Assembly: GCA_020310875.1 (NCBI GenBank)
Contig: CM035413.1
Location: 167,612,996 to 167,676,995 of the forward strand
DNA length: 64,000 nucleotides
Reading direction: 5' to 3'
Source of the DNA: Ceratopteris richardii
Lineage: Eukaryota > Streptophyta > Polypodiopsida > Polypodiales > Pteridaceae
Below the pieces are notes generated by a model, which saw nothing but the letters and a program-made list of their open reading frames with translations, was not told the DNA's origin and did no database searches. Shown here one piece after another: positions 10,266 to 21,587 of the stretch (its first letter is position 1; each line of letters opens with the position of its first letter). A program made the position numbers and the translations under genes.

Positions 10266-13128
10266 CCCCCCTCCCTCTCGCTTATGTCGTCCTCGATAGA
10301 ACCTTGTTGTGGGGTCTGTCGGATATAATTATGTAGTAGGTCATGAGCGAGGGTGTGTTCTGAAATGCGGATACCTCTTGCTAGATCAGCTTCGAGTTTT
10401 TCTCAATCGATGGTTTGAGGTTCCTCTAGTGGCGGGAGTTTGTAATGTGTGGATTACACTAGTTGTTCACAGGCGAATAATTGCAGTAGATGTGTAGGTT
10501 TACTTATGAACACTTCTGAGTGATACTCCCAAAAACAGGTAGTGAACATTTCTTCGAAGGTCATCTTATAGCATGCCGGTAAGTGTTTGATTCGATAGTG
10601 CCAGGCATAACACACCCGGAGCGAGGGTGTCATACTCATATCCTATGCTAAATCTTGATTGTCATGCTTGAAACCCGGGGTGTTCACATGTGGTGCCTTG
10701 ACGCGACGGAAGACTTTGAATACCATGTGCATCATGTCAAAGATTTTGACAGTCATGTGTGTTGCTACATCATCCATTCATCGTAAGCGAGGGAGCCAGT
10801 GTCTAATGGTTGCCATCATATAGCCTACGGTGGTCGGTCGAGTGGGTGGAGTGAAGTGCGGGTAATTGAGGAAGTCCTTGCATTGCTTGTTGTTCTATAC
10901 TTTAATGGCAAATGCCTTCCAGGAGCGGCGATGTGGCATGGGTCCCCAACATGGGTTGTACTTCAAGTGGAGTGGTGCCTTGGCCCATGTGCTCATCATC
11001 TCTGGATATTCCTGTAATAAATCCTGCGCCAAGTTGGTTGAAAGATCTCGCCTCTCTACGCGTCTGTTGGCAAATCTTCAGGCTCAAACTGAGTCATGTG
11101 AGAAGGTTTCTTGCCTGTTTCTTTTTCGATGGCCAGCTGATATTCTGCCATTAACACTAAATACGGCTTATATTGTAGCTCCTGCCCAGATATGTATCTG
11201 CGAGGGGCCAAGTGAGCAAAATACGGGGATTGTAAAATTCGTTCTTCTATCATTGCCATTGCATGTAACTGTGCTTCTACCCTTGCAGAGTGGGTTCTGC
11301 CAAGTTCTTCAACCGTCTTCATCCATGCGGGAGTAGGAAGTTCAAAAGTCATCTGGCCTTTGGCCGTGACACATCCGCCTGGGATGGGTTGGGGTTCGTA
11401 CGCTTCTTCAAAAGTATCCTCCACCGGGATAGTCCTTGTTTCTTCATCCGCTGGTGGTTCTGGTGGGGAATCTGGTCATGGGGGTGCTTCATATGCTGCG
11501 ATCTGTGTTTGGAGAGTAATTACCTGGGCTCGTAGAGCGTTGAGTTCCTCTATGATCTCAAGAAAAGGGTTCGCAGGAGCTAGTGGTCCTTGCTGTATAG
11601 GTGCTCTTAATTGGAGCACTTTGTGGTCTTCTTTGAGCTTCTGGAATTCTTCATTCAGACTGTCATAGTGCTCTAATAATCTGACATGAGCTTCTTATAA
11701 CATCTTCATAGATTCAGAGGGGACAACTTTGAAGCGACTGGGGCTCAAGGGCTCGTCTGGTTGATCAAGAGCAGCTTCCAATCTCTCTCTGTTCTGTTCC
11801 TATAGACGTTGGTTTTCTTCTTTCACTGCTGCTAAGTGTCGTCTGAGTAATCCCATGTTTCTAGTTAGCGTTGCGTTTCGAATAGTCTGAGCCCTCAACA
11901 AGTTGTCGATGTCTGTAACGGCCTCTTTTGTCTTTTGTTCACTTTCGAGTTCAAGTTTGTGATAGGCCTCGTGTAGCTCTTCGTAGCGGGTGTTAAGCGA
12001 TGCATTCTCGATTGATAATGAATTTAGCTACGACTGTAAATCATTCGTTGTCTACTGCAGCGTCTGGTAACTAGTTCCAAGAGATGCAAACTCATCTCGC
12101 ACTTGGGTCATGCATGTGATCATCTGACGAAATGCAGTGTCGATGGTGGGTGATAAAATTATTGGTGTAGTGAATTTAGATGTTGTGTGTGTGGGTGTCG
12201 ATGCAAGGGGAAAGGAAAATGGGGATGGGAACGTGGATGCAATGGTGATTGTGGAAAAAAGTGATGTGCCTAAATATGGTGGTGCAATAGGTGATGTGAG
12301 TGGTGGTGCGGTGGGAGGTGATATATCCATGTCACTAGATGTGGTGTCGAGTGCCATGACTGTGAATAGTGGAGTGATAGTGGGTGTGTGTGTGGGTGCA
12401 AAAATAGGATTTACAAAGGTAGAAGAGTAATTTACAGAGGGGGTCTCTAGTATTGCTTGGTGGAAAGGGGAAAGAGGAAATATGATAGGTCGGGGAGGTG
12501 AGACTGGGGAGAATGTTAATGGAGGGAGGAACGGGAATAGGGGGCATGGTGGGGTAGGAAATGAAGGGAAGGATGGATGGAGGAATGGATTGGATAGAAG
12601 GGTGGATGTCGTAGGAGGTAAGCTAGGTTGCGTAGGTGCGGAAAGGGTGAGAGGAATGGACGCGGAAAATTCTTCTGTTACTACACTGTCAAAATATGTG
12701 GATGGTCTGGGAGAGGTAGGATGTATGGGAGAGACTAGAGGGATGGGAGGTGAAAGAGGAGCAGTTGGGGTGGTGGGTACTTCGACAACTGTGGTGGTTT
12801 GTACAGTAGAGGTGCAAGGCGGGGAGTCGATGATGATTGTTTCCTCTGCCAAAGATTCTTCAGGGTTTAGACGGGCTTCCCTGGCCTGTTTTGAAGATTG
12901 GCCATCTATTGGGACACGAATGTATTGACCTGATTTGGATAATAGTCGAACATGGCGTGGGTCAAACTGCGATAGTGGCTTTCTCTGTAAATACCTTAGC
13001 GCTTCATTAGTGCATACCTACTTAACTAGCTCTCTGAAACCTTTGATGTACACTTCTTCAAAACCGCGTGTGATGAGTTCCTGTTCTATAAGTGCCTGGC
13101 TTTCTTCCTCATATAGCTTCTCCTATGT
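10266..13128 (-). pseudogene. ORF2 relic of a family-1 Gypsy element
   Basis: Directly upstream (minus strand) of the LTR is a polypurine-like tract (10266-10280), and before it a decayed copy of the C-terminal two thirds of element A ORF2. Matching pieces are the C-terminal SLRVCYAWHYRIKHLPACYK region (10454-10639), the EEAYEPQPIPGG/RRYISGQELQYKPY region (11056-11424), the coiled-coil region (11600-12080) and the Pro/Ser/Thr-rich linker (12052-12852). The relic stops at 13128 within the segment before the linker, where Copia-2 sequence begins. Several stops and frameshifts are present. ORF2 therefore belongs to the family and is not peculiar to element A. Its function is unknown. Confidence 0.85.
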
Positions 13129-15320
13129 CAAACACTGCATTGATTTCTGCATCCTCCTAGATCTTCCTGGTCTTGGGTCACTTCTCCTTGTATCATCTGC
13201 ATGTGCTTTTCTTACTCCAGGAGTCTTCACAGAGGGCAATCCAAGTTCCTCATCAAGACTCTTCTCTAAACCGCTTGAATCTCCATCAATGTCTTCAAAA
13301 CATGTACATGTTTTTGTATCATCAGAAAGCTTTTCTTTACCTTTGTTGGATGTATTTGATGAATTTGCTGGACTGAAATTTCCACACAATCTGCATAAAA
13401 GATTAAGTCCATCTTGATTCAAGATTAAGTACATCTTTGGCATCTGCATAAAAGCTTGACATTTCATCAAACACCACATCTCTGCTTACCTTCACCTGTC
13501 ATTTGAGTGGGTTATAACATTTATACCCCTTTTGCTCAAGAGAGTATCCAATGAAGATACACTTTTTTGCTTTTGGATCAAGCTTCATCCTAAACTCACC
13601 TCCAACATGTACATATGCAATACAGCCAAATTTCATATGTGATAAGTTTGGCTTTTTACCTGTAAACTTCTCTTTAGTTGTAACTTGATGTACCACAATA
13701 GTCAGAGTTTTGCTCATGATGTATACAATAGTATTCACAGCTTGTTCCCAATAACAATGAGGCATATTCTTCTCAGCCATCAAAGCTCTTGCTATTTCTA
13801 CAATATGTATATTTTTGCATTCAACAATGCCATTCTGTTGTGGTGTCTACCCACTTGAAAACTAATGTTGAATTTCATCTCCTCCATCAGGTCTTAATAT
13901 CTGAATATACTTTCCTATCTTCTTTTCAACCATAACCTTAAAATTTTGGAAGTGAGTGAACACCTCACTCTTCTCTTTCATGAAATATACCCATACTTTC
14001 CATGTATGGTGATAAATGAAAGTAACATAAAACTTGCAACCGCCCATAGATGTGGTCTTTGTAGGGACCCAAACATTTATGTGTACTATTTCTAGTACAT
14101 TCCCACTAACATGCTTGTCATGCAAAAATGATGCTCTTGACTGTTTACCAAATTGACATGCAGCACATACCTTTTGCATCAATCTCCTTTTGCACATACC
14201 TTTTGGTGTCCATTGATAATCTCCTTAGCTTGCATCAATTTTAGCCTCTGCAAATTTGCATGCCTAACTCGTTTGTGCCATATATCTATATCAACAACTC
14301 TTGCACCTTTTGCAAACATGGCTGCATTCATTTTAGGAATTTTTACATTTAGGGTAAAAATCCTACCCACTTTGTTTCCCTTGGCAATAAATCATACATC
14401 CTGCTTGTACTCTCCTACATATAACCCATAAGCATTGAACCTAATTCGTAATCCTTGGTCAACCATTTGTCCAACAAGGACCAGATTCTTTGTTATATTT
14501 GGAACATGCAGCACATCAACAAGATGTTTTACCTTCCCATTCTCCATAGACAATGCTATGTTTCTTGTCTGCTCGATAGGGTGTGTTGTGTCATCACCTG
14601 TCTCAACATATCCAGGAACTGGTAATTTCTACAAACTACCAAACGATTCCACATGACTCATCATGTGATTTGAAGCACCTAAATCAACATACCACACATG
14701 ACCATTTGATTTTGAAACATCAACAGACATCGTATTCACCATATAATGTTGGACCATGAATAGCTTCTTAGAGTCATTTGCACTTGTTGGATGCATAGTT
14801 GTTTTGTTGCCTTTTGTTATTTTGATTCTTCAACCTCCAAACACGTTCAAAGTGTCCAAGTTTACCACAATTCCATCATCCTTTACTATCATTACCTAAA
14901 TAATTTCTTTGGAAGTTTTTGCAACCTCTTTGGATCCCCATGACTTGAAATTGTCCTCTACCTCCTCCATGATTCTGTTGTTGTCCTTGATCTTGGTTAT
15001 TGTGTCCTCTTCCACTTTCAAAGCCTCTACCTCTGTCTCTTCCTTTTCCAGAGTAGAATACCTACTCAAAACTAGTTTTTTCTTGGGATTTTGAATCCTA
15101 ACCAAGATTCTTTTCTTCAATAATCAGCGTGGATACGAGATCAGCAAAATTCATAATATTTTCCATGGTCTGTATACAAGTTTTGAATTGCTTATATGAA
15201 GCTCCAAAATCACAAAGGCACACTTCCACCTTATCATCCTCATCTACATTCACGAAAATAGATGCAAGTGACTCACATATGCTTTTGATTTTGAGAGTGT
15301 AGTCACTTATGACTCAAAAA
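13129..15320 (-). pseudogene. Copia-2 gag end, protease and integrase relic
   Basis: Reading the minus strand from 15320, the piece carries the second half of a Copia gag, then a degenerate gag/protease linker, protease (WYVDLGASNHM at about 14660-14695, where DLGAS replaces DSGxS), the GAG-pre-integrase HHCC zone (WHKRVRHANLQRLK near 14250), a broken integrase core (14200-13860) and the integrase C-terminal region (VHVGGEFRMKLDPKAKKCIF...GY near 13560-13600). It ends in the linker before RT at 13129, joined to Gypsy ORF2. Many stops and frameshifts mark it as old. The first half of gag is absent next to the LTR. Confidence 0.8.
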
Positions 15321-16390
15321 ACTTGGAGAAGCTTGTAGAAGGTAGAAAAATGCGTTTCGAAGCGACGAAGTTTGGTCTAGCCAACCGGCACAAGACCAGC
15401 CCTTGAGCTTATGGAGACTCAAATAGACCTTATAAGCATGTGATAAGTGCATAGAAACACACTATGTACTTTGGAGCATCAAGGAGAATGAGTTGATACA
15501 AAACAGATAGGTTCGCGGGTCGACTAGCTCAAAAACTTACTATCTATGGAAGAGAATGAACTTCAAATGCCCATAGCGACCAGCATGATTACAATTAGGA
15601 AAACTCCTTTTATGGGAGTGATACACATAGGGTTGAGTGTATAGAATGCACAAACGTATAAGAAATAAGAAAAATATGCTATAGGAATGAATGAGACATT
15701 CACCGGTGGTACTTCCTATTTTTCAGGAATACATAGAGATTGACCCGGAGACAGAAAAACTCAGATTTCTCCCAATCTACTAAAATAAATGCTATGAAAA
15801 CTAATAGGCATGAACTAGACACTAATATATTTCCAATGAGTGATCTTGCACTCAATTTGAAGGTCTGGAGAGAGAGCAACAGCCTCTGCAAGGTTACTAT
15901 TGGTGAAGAAGATAATGCAGAGAATTAAAGTAGCAAGACAATGATGGCCACAAGTGTATGTATATTGCTTCCATGTAATATACAAGTGATTTCAAGTCTT
16001 TATATAGACTCTAGAAGTTTTCCATGACTTCTAAAAGTGAAGTTTGATTTCAAATGAAAGTGGGAATGGTTGTTGGAGGGAATCAATTCACTTTCCTACC
16101 ATCTAGGAAAAGTGAAGATCTAGTTTGATCTACTTTTAGGTGATTTGATTGCTTGATTGAATGCAACTTCGACCACCACAAATTCATGGGATTTGGGCTT
16201 TATCTTTCTACCTTTACATGTGTAAAGCTCAAGGCTTTTACAATGGTAAATGAACCATCAAGAATCTCTCAAAAAAATACAATAAATGAGCATAAGAAAA
16301 ATAACTCTCCAACGGATATTCTTTTGACACGATAGCCTTTGATGTAGATCAAATCCACCTCAATCATAGTGTAAGCTTGATGTTCCAGCA
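15321..16390 (-). repeat. Copia-2 LTR (left border approximate)
   Basis: A minus-strand polypurine tract (CTGAGGGGGAGT, 16391-16402) precedes TGCTGGAACATCAAGC, which begins at 16390. A minus-strand TATATAAAG box lies near 15995-16005. The other end is not marked by a primer-binding site, because the sequence passes into mid-gag near 15310-15320. That border is therefore an estimate. Confidence 0.55.
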
Positions 16391-18137
16391 ACTCCCCCTC
16401 AGGCTAAAGTATGCTTGAGTCTTCATTCTTTGATAGGTTGAATACCTGCCATAGCTTTGAATCTACAAAGCTTTATTCCATCAAGTGCCTTCGTCATTAT
16501 ATCTGCTACTTGCTTTTCAGTTGGAACAAAAGAAATGTCAATCTCCTTTGCCATGAGCTTCTCCGTGATGAAGTGCTAATGGACTTCTATGTGCTTGGTT
16601 CTCGCATGGAAAATAGGATTTTCCGCTATATGCATGGAACTTACATTATCTCCAAATATGTGAGGTTTGGAACTCACAAGTCCCAAATCTATATACAATG
16701 CTTTTAACCATATTGCCTCTTGAGTAGCTATGGTCAAGCCTCTGTACTTTGCTTCGAACCTGCAAATGCTAAGTTACCATATGTATTTTTTCTATCATCC
16801 TTAGCTCCTGCCTAATCTGCATCTGAATAGATTTTGATATCCAAATTGAAGAATAAGGATAGAATATACCTTCGTTGATTGTACTTTTGAGATACTTAAG
16901 TACTCTCTTAGCCGCATCCATGTGTGGTCTTCTCGGTGAGTGCATGAACTGACTAAGCACTCCCACACTATATGAGATATCTGCCCTTGTATAAGTAGCA
17001 TATATCAAGCTACCTAACAAGCTTTGATATTCATTTAGGTCTTCAATTTTCTCACCTTCATAAACACTTAGTTTTTGATTCATCTCCAAAGGTGTACCTG
17101 CAGGTTTAGTGTTCTCCATTTTGAACTTGAGAAGAAGATCCTGAATGTATCTTCTTTGAGTCAAATACATTCCTTCATCTGTGTATATCACCTGCATACC
17201 TAGGAAATATGTGAGCTCACCTAGGTCACTAATTTTGAACTCCTCTTGCATGTGTCTCTTGATCCTTTGAATGCCATTTAGATCATCACCTAACACAATA
17301 ATATCATCTACATATAAGCATAGATAGATAACCTCATTGTGATCCCTTTTGATGAATAGAGAAGGATCTAAGCTACTAGCTTTGAACCCTTGATCTTGAA
17401 GATATGTAACCAAACTATAATTCCAAGCTCTAGGAGCTTGTTTCAATCTATACAATGCCTTCTTAAGTATGCAGACATAAGATGGATGATTAGGGTTTTC
17501 AAAACCTGGTGGTTGTGACATGTATACCTCTTCACTTATCCAACGATTTAAGAAGGCATTTTTCACATCAAGTTGGAGGAGTATGCAATTCCTTGCAGTA
17601 GCTACACTTATCAATGTCCTGATTGTAGTCATCTTTGCAACTGGTGAGAATGTTTCCTCATAGTCTATACCATGAGTTTGTGAGTATCCTTTGGCAACTA
17701 ATCTTGCCTTGTACCTGCAAACTGATCCATCTGAATTTCTTTTAACTTTATATTCCCATTTGCAACCAATTACCTTTTGTTTTGGTGACATTGGAACCAA
17801 ATCCCAAGTGTCCATTTCCTTTAATGCACCTATTTCTTCTTTCATGGCCTTTTCCCAATTAGGGTTTCCTTTTGCCTCTTCATAGGTTGAGGGTTCCTCT
17901 GAAATAGAGTCTTTTGCCAAGTATATTGAATGCTTTGTAACAAATGTGGAATCATATCCATACCTTTTTGGTTGTTTCTTCTCTCTTGCTGATCTTCTAC
18001 GTAATTGTTTGGAGCATTCTCCAACCTCTTGCATCTTTGCTTTGCCTCTTGACTTCCATATCTTGTAATCCTTTTCTCTTTCATCTTGGTCATCGTCTGT
18101 ATCACTTCTTGGATCTTGGACCTGTGTATCATGCTTG
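16391..18137 (-). pseudogene. Copia-2 RT and RNase H relic
   Basis: Minus-strand RT is open from about 18034 to 16769. It holds the EEIGALKEMDTWDLVP opening, KVKRNSDGS, the LDVKNAFLN block with the first catalytic Asp, LYVDDIIVLGDD with the YVDD box (about 17290), and YFLGMQV. After a frameshift near 16800, RNase H continues to about 16410 (FGDNVSSMHIA, HARTKHIEVH, KQVADIMTKALDG). The polypurine tract follows. The piece begins in the integrase-RT linker at 18137, where the Copia-3 LTR starts. With 13129-15320 it forms an RT / LTR / gag-integrase arrangement, as if two copies share one LTR. Confidence 0.83.
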
Positions 18138-19141
18138 ATGGGGGAAGTATCTCAACCCCTAAGCAACGATGAAGCGCGAACGACCTCCACTGGTATCCTT
18201 CTTTGACCTCTGCACACCAAAAATGCTCTTACTCAGAGCTTATGCAGAGAACTCCAGTGAGCTTTTGTAGACCTGTAGTAGACACCAAGGGCTTTCCAAC
18301 AAAACAAATTTCACTTGAAATGGATGCTTACACAAAGAGAAACAATGTCTACAACATGAGCTAGTTGAATGCTCACAACTGCTAGTCAAGCAGAGACCTC
18401 ACTTCACTCCAGCAAACTTTTCTCAGAGATTATACAGAGAATGAATCTCAAACTTATGTCAACTTTAGAGGACTCTAATAGCTACCCAATGACACCAAAA
18501 TCATAGCAAATGGATACATAGAGAAGGAGAACCAGCCCTTACAACAGAGAGCAAAATATTTCCAACAGAGCCTACACAAAGAGAGAGATATCAATCACAC
18601 AACTTCACTAAAATGAATGTTGCTCCCAGCTTACTCAGAGAATGCTCCAGAGAATTGGTAAGCACAAAATAGACTCTTATAGCTATCCAATGAGACAAGA
18701 ATTACATCAAATGAATACCATATGAGGGAGAACCAATGCTAACAACTCAGGGGTAGAGAGTTGCAACACTGCCTGCGCACACACATAGATATGCCTACTA
18801 AAAGAAAACAAACAAGCAAGCAAGGGGTTTGCTTAAGCAAGGGGCTTGCTTATCACAACTCCAGCACTTAGTGCTCACTTTACATGAGCTAAAACTCCAA
18901 GAAGATGGCCCAAAAGAAGTCAGGATACATGCTCCTTTTATAGTGAGAGGTGTGCCCCTAAAATCTAGGAACTACCTTTCCAAATCAGCCTCCTAACTTG
19001 GAGGAATTAGTTGAGATGACTTGGGGAGTGGTTGAGTGACTTTTCTTGATGGAATCTCGTGGCTTTTGGCTTCCTTTGATTGCTCCACATGTCCATAAAA
19101 GATTCCCCACGAATTTTTAGCTTGAAGCTTGACTTTTAACA
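18138..19141 (-). repeat. 3' LTR of Copia-3
   Basis: On the minus strand the LTR begins TGTTAAAAGTCAAGC at 19141, immediately after a polypurine tract, and ends near CTTCCCCCA at 18138, where Copia-2 sequence starts. Inside are three diverged copies of a roughly 200-bp unit, with CTCAGAG-type landmarks at 18231, 18421 and 18632. The 18138 border is inferred from the change of sequence and the required CA end. Confidence 0.65.
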
Positions 19142-19153
19142 CTCCCCCTCAAG
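19142..19153 (-). other. Polypurine tract of Copia-3
   Basis: The minus strand reads CTTGAGGGGGAG between the RNase H stop (19170) and the LTR start (19141), the usual Copia position. Confidence 0.8.
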
Positions 19154-19169
19154 CTTCAATTCTTCATCC

Positions 19170-20905
19170 TCATCCAAGCTCCTTCATGTTGATGCATTGC
19201 TTGAATTTTGAAATCTTCATCCCATCCAAAGCCTTTGTAAACATGTCCGCAACTTGGTCCTTAGTACCAATATGATGTACTGAAACTTCCTTGGATATCA
19301 CCTTTTCCCTTATGAAGTGATAGTGCACTTCAATATGCTTGGTTCTAGCATGATAGACAGGGTTCGATGCTAGATGAATGCTACTCATGTTGTCACAAAA
19401 AATTGGATATGTGTCAACCTGCAAATTAAGCTCCATAAATAACTTCTTAATCCACATTAGCTCACATGTGACTTGAGCCAAAGCTCTATACTCAGCCTCG
19501 GTGGAAGATAATGCCACCGTGGGTTGCTTCTTTGAAATCCATGAGATGATCTTGCTACCTAGCATGACTAGGTAACCACTTGTACTCCTTCTATCTTCCT
19601 TCGAACCGGCCCAATCGGCATCGGAATAAGCTTTGACCTGCATATCATCATCAAATGAGTAGAACAATCCTTCATTTATAGTGGCTTTGAGATATCGCAA
19701 CATTCTTCTTGCAGCTTGCAAGTGTGTAGTCCTTGGACTATGCATAAATTGTGATAACACTCCAACTCCATATGCTATGTCAGGCCTGGTTATTGTGGCA
19801 TAATTGAAAGAGCCTACAATAGATCGATACAAAGTTACATCCTCTAATGGCTCTCCATCAATGGAGCTTAGCTTTACATTAACTTCCATGGGATTTGAAA
19901 TAGGCTTGCAATGTAGCATCCCAAACCTCTCAAGTAGGTCTAGAATATACTTCCTTTGTATGAGCATAATACCTTCTTCTTTGTATACAACTTCAATGCC
20001 AAGAAAATACCTAAGATCTCCAAGATCAGAGATCCTAAACTCCTTTCCAAGCTTTGCCTTGATCTCCTCAATGCCCTTTGTATCATTACCTGTAATGATA
20101 AGATCATCTACATACACACACATGTAGACCACAAGTTCTCCTCTTTGTTTGATGAAGAGAGATGGATCCGCCTTGCATTGATTGTAACCACATTTGATCA
20201 AATAGTCCACCAATCTTTGGTTCCAAGCCCTTGGAGCTTGCTTTAGGCCATAAAGTGCCTTCTTCAACCTACAAACATGATGTGGAAACTCTTTATGAAC
20301 AAAACCTAGTGGTTGCTCCATGTATACCTCTTCTTCCAAGTCTCCATTGAGAAAGGCATTCTTGATATCCAATTGGAAGAGCTTCCATCCTTTGCTAGCA
20401 GCCATTGCAATGAGTGTCCTAATGGTGCTCATCTTTGCCACGGGGCTGAATGTCTCTTCAAAGTCCACTCCATAGGTTTGTGCAAAACCCTTAGCCACCA
20501 ATCTTGCTTTGAACCTAGAAATAGATCCATCTGAATTCCTCTTTACTTTATACACCCACTTATTACCTATTACCTTCATGTTCTCCTTCTTGGGCACTAG
20601 ATTCCATGTTTGATTTTCCTCAAGTGCGTCGATCTCTTCTTGCACTGCCTCTTTCCATTCGGTGTACCTGCTTGCATCTTCATAGCAATCGGGCTCATGA
20701 TCTTCTACTACTTTGTTCATATATGCATAATGTGTTGCCATGTATGAATCATAAGTAAACCTTTGAGTTGGATACTTAACTCTAGAAGACTTCCTTTCTT
20801 CACCTTTTGGAGGAATAAACCTCCTTTGCCTTGGGAACTTGATCTCTTTCTTTGACGTGGCTTCTTTCTCCATCATGTGTCCTTCATCATCTTCAACTTC
20901 ATTAC
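19170..20905 (-). CDS. Copia-3 RT and RNase H, open but separated from its 5' half by element A
   Basis: The minus-strand frame is open from the insertion site to 19170. RT shows EEIDALEENQTWNLVP, LDIKNAFLNGDLEEEVY (first catalytic Asp), VYVDDLIITGND (YVDD) and YFLGIEVVY. RNase H shows YSDADWAGS, ALSSTEAEYRALA, FCDNMSSIHLA and HARTKHIEVHYHF, and ends QVADMFTKALDG. No stop or frameshift is visible, so Copia-3 was probably coding-competent in this region when A inserted. The insertion lies in the Glu-rich linker between integrase and RT. The other half continues at 38260-39956. Codons upstream of 20905 in the same frame belong to the LTR of A and are not Copia. Confidence 0.88.
20901..20905. 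other. Target-site duplication of element A, left copy
   Basis: ATTAC precedes the TGTTGG start of the 5' LTR, and the same five bases follow the 3' LTR at 38260-38264. Five base pairs is the normal duplication for Gypsy integrases. Confidence 0.93.
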
Positions 20906-21557
20906 TGTTGGAAGCAGTCAGAGGCACAGACGCCACGGAAGCATGTGAAGACGAAGCAGGGAGCCAGTCGGATCATTTTTTCAAAACAATTATATTTTTT
21001 ATTACTTCTTCAAACATCCAACAGTGATTTTCATCACTCTTGTAACATATGTAATATAGACAAAACCCCATTTTTGTAATCCATAGCTCCATTTTGTGCA
21101 AGCCGAGGAGTCCTCGAGCTTGAGGAGCTTAGGTAGAATACTCGTACCAAATTTCGTTATTTTTAGACATCGTTTACCCTCCCAAATAGCCTCTAGGACC
21201 TATTTTTTAACTAGGCCGGTCATTAGATGTGAAACCGGTCAAAACTAGTCTAGAAACTATAAAAAGAGCTAGAGAGCTCATTTTGGAGGTTGGTTCATTG
21301 TAGCTTGTTTGAGATTGGAGTCATTTTGAGCTTGTACGAGTATTCTAGAGTAATAGAACTAATTTCCCACCTTCCATTGTGTCTTGCTTGTCTCTTCATT
21401 GTGTGTGTGTATGTGTGTGTGCATCTTTGTGCTTCTCACCTTCACTCTCACATCATCTCACGTTCACGATCTTCATATCACTCCTACCTCTCCCTCGGAT
21501 TGACATTAAGGAGGTGAAGCTTCTTAACGTGGTTCTCACCATTGTGCTAGAGCAACA
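20906..21557 (+). repeat. 5' LTR of element A
   Basis: The LTR starts TGTTGGAAGC and ends GAGCAACA, 7 bp before the primer site. A TATAAAAA box at 21258-21265 fits a U3 promoter, placing the RNA start near 21285-21295. A GT-rich tract at about 21399-21422 lies in R/U5 and is kept in every copy of the family in this window. No difference from the 3' LTR was found by direct reading. Confidence 0.95.
21258..21265 (+). promoter_or_regulatory. TATA box in the 5' LTR of element A
   Basis: TATAAAAA sits within AACTATAAAAAGAGCTAG, a block conserved in the LTRs at 9880 (minus), 37960, 42793 and 63269 (minus). It is the only good TATA element in the LTR and would drive the genomic RNA. Confidence 0.7.
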
Positions 21558-21564
21558 CCAAATT

Positions 21565-21587
21565 TGGCGCCGTTGCCGGGGATCGAG
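21565..21587 (+). other. Primer-binding site for tRNA-Asp
   Basis: TGGCGCCGTTGCCGGGGATC, followed by GA, complements the 3' end of plant tRNA-Asp (its CCA end through the T arm). It lies 7 bp after the LTR, where minus-strand DNA synthesis is primed. Tat/Athila-type Gypsy elements commonly use this kind of site. Confidence 0.9.

Noticed and set aside
12137..12928. Plus-strand Gly/Val-rich ORFs
   Set aside because: They are antisense shadows of the Pro/Ser/Thr-rich linker of the ORF2 relic. The antisense of the same linker in A (35436-35717) gives a similar ORF.
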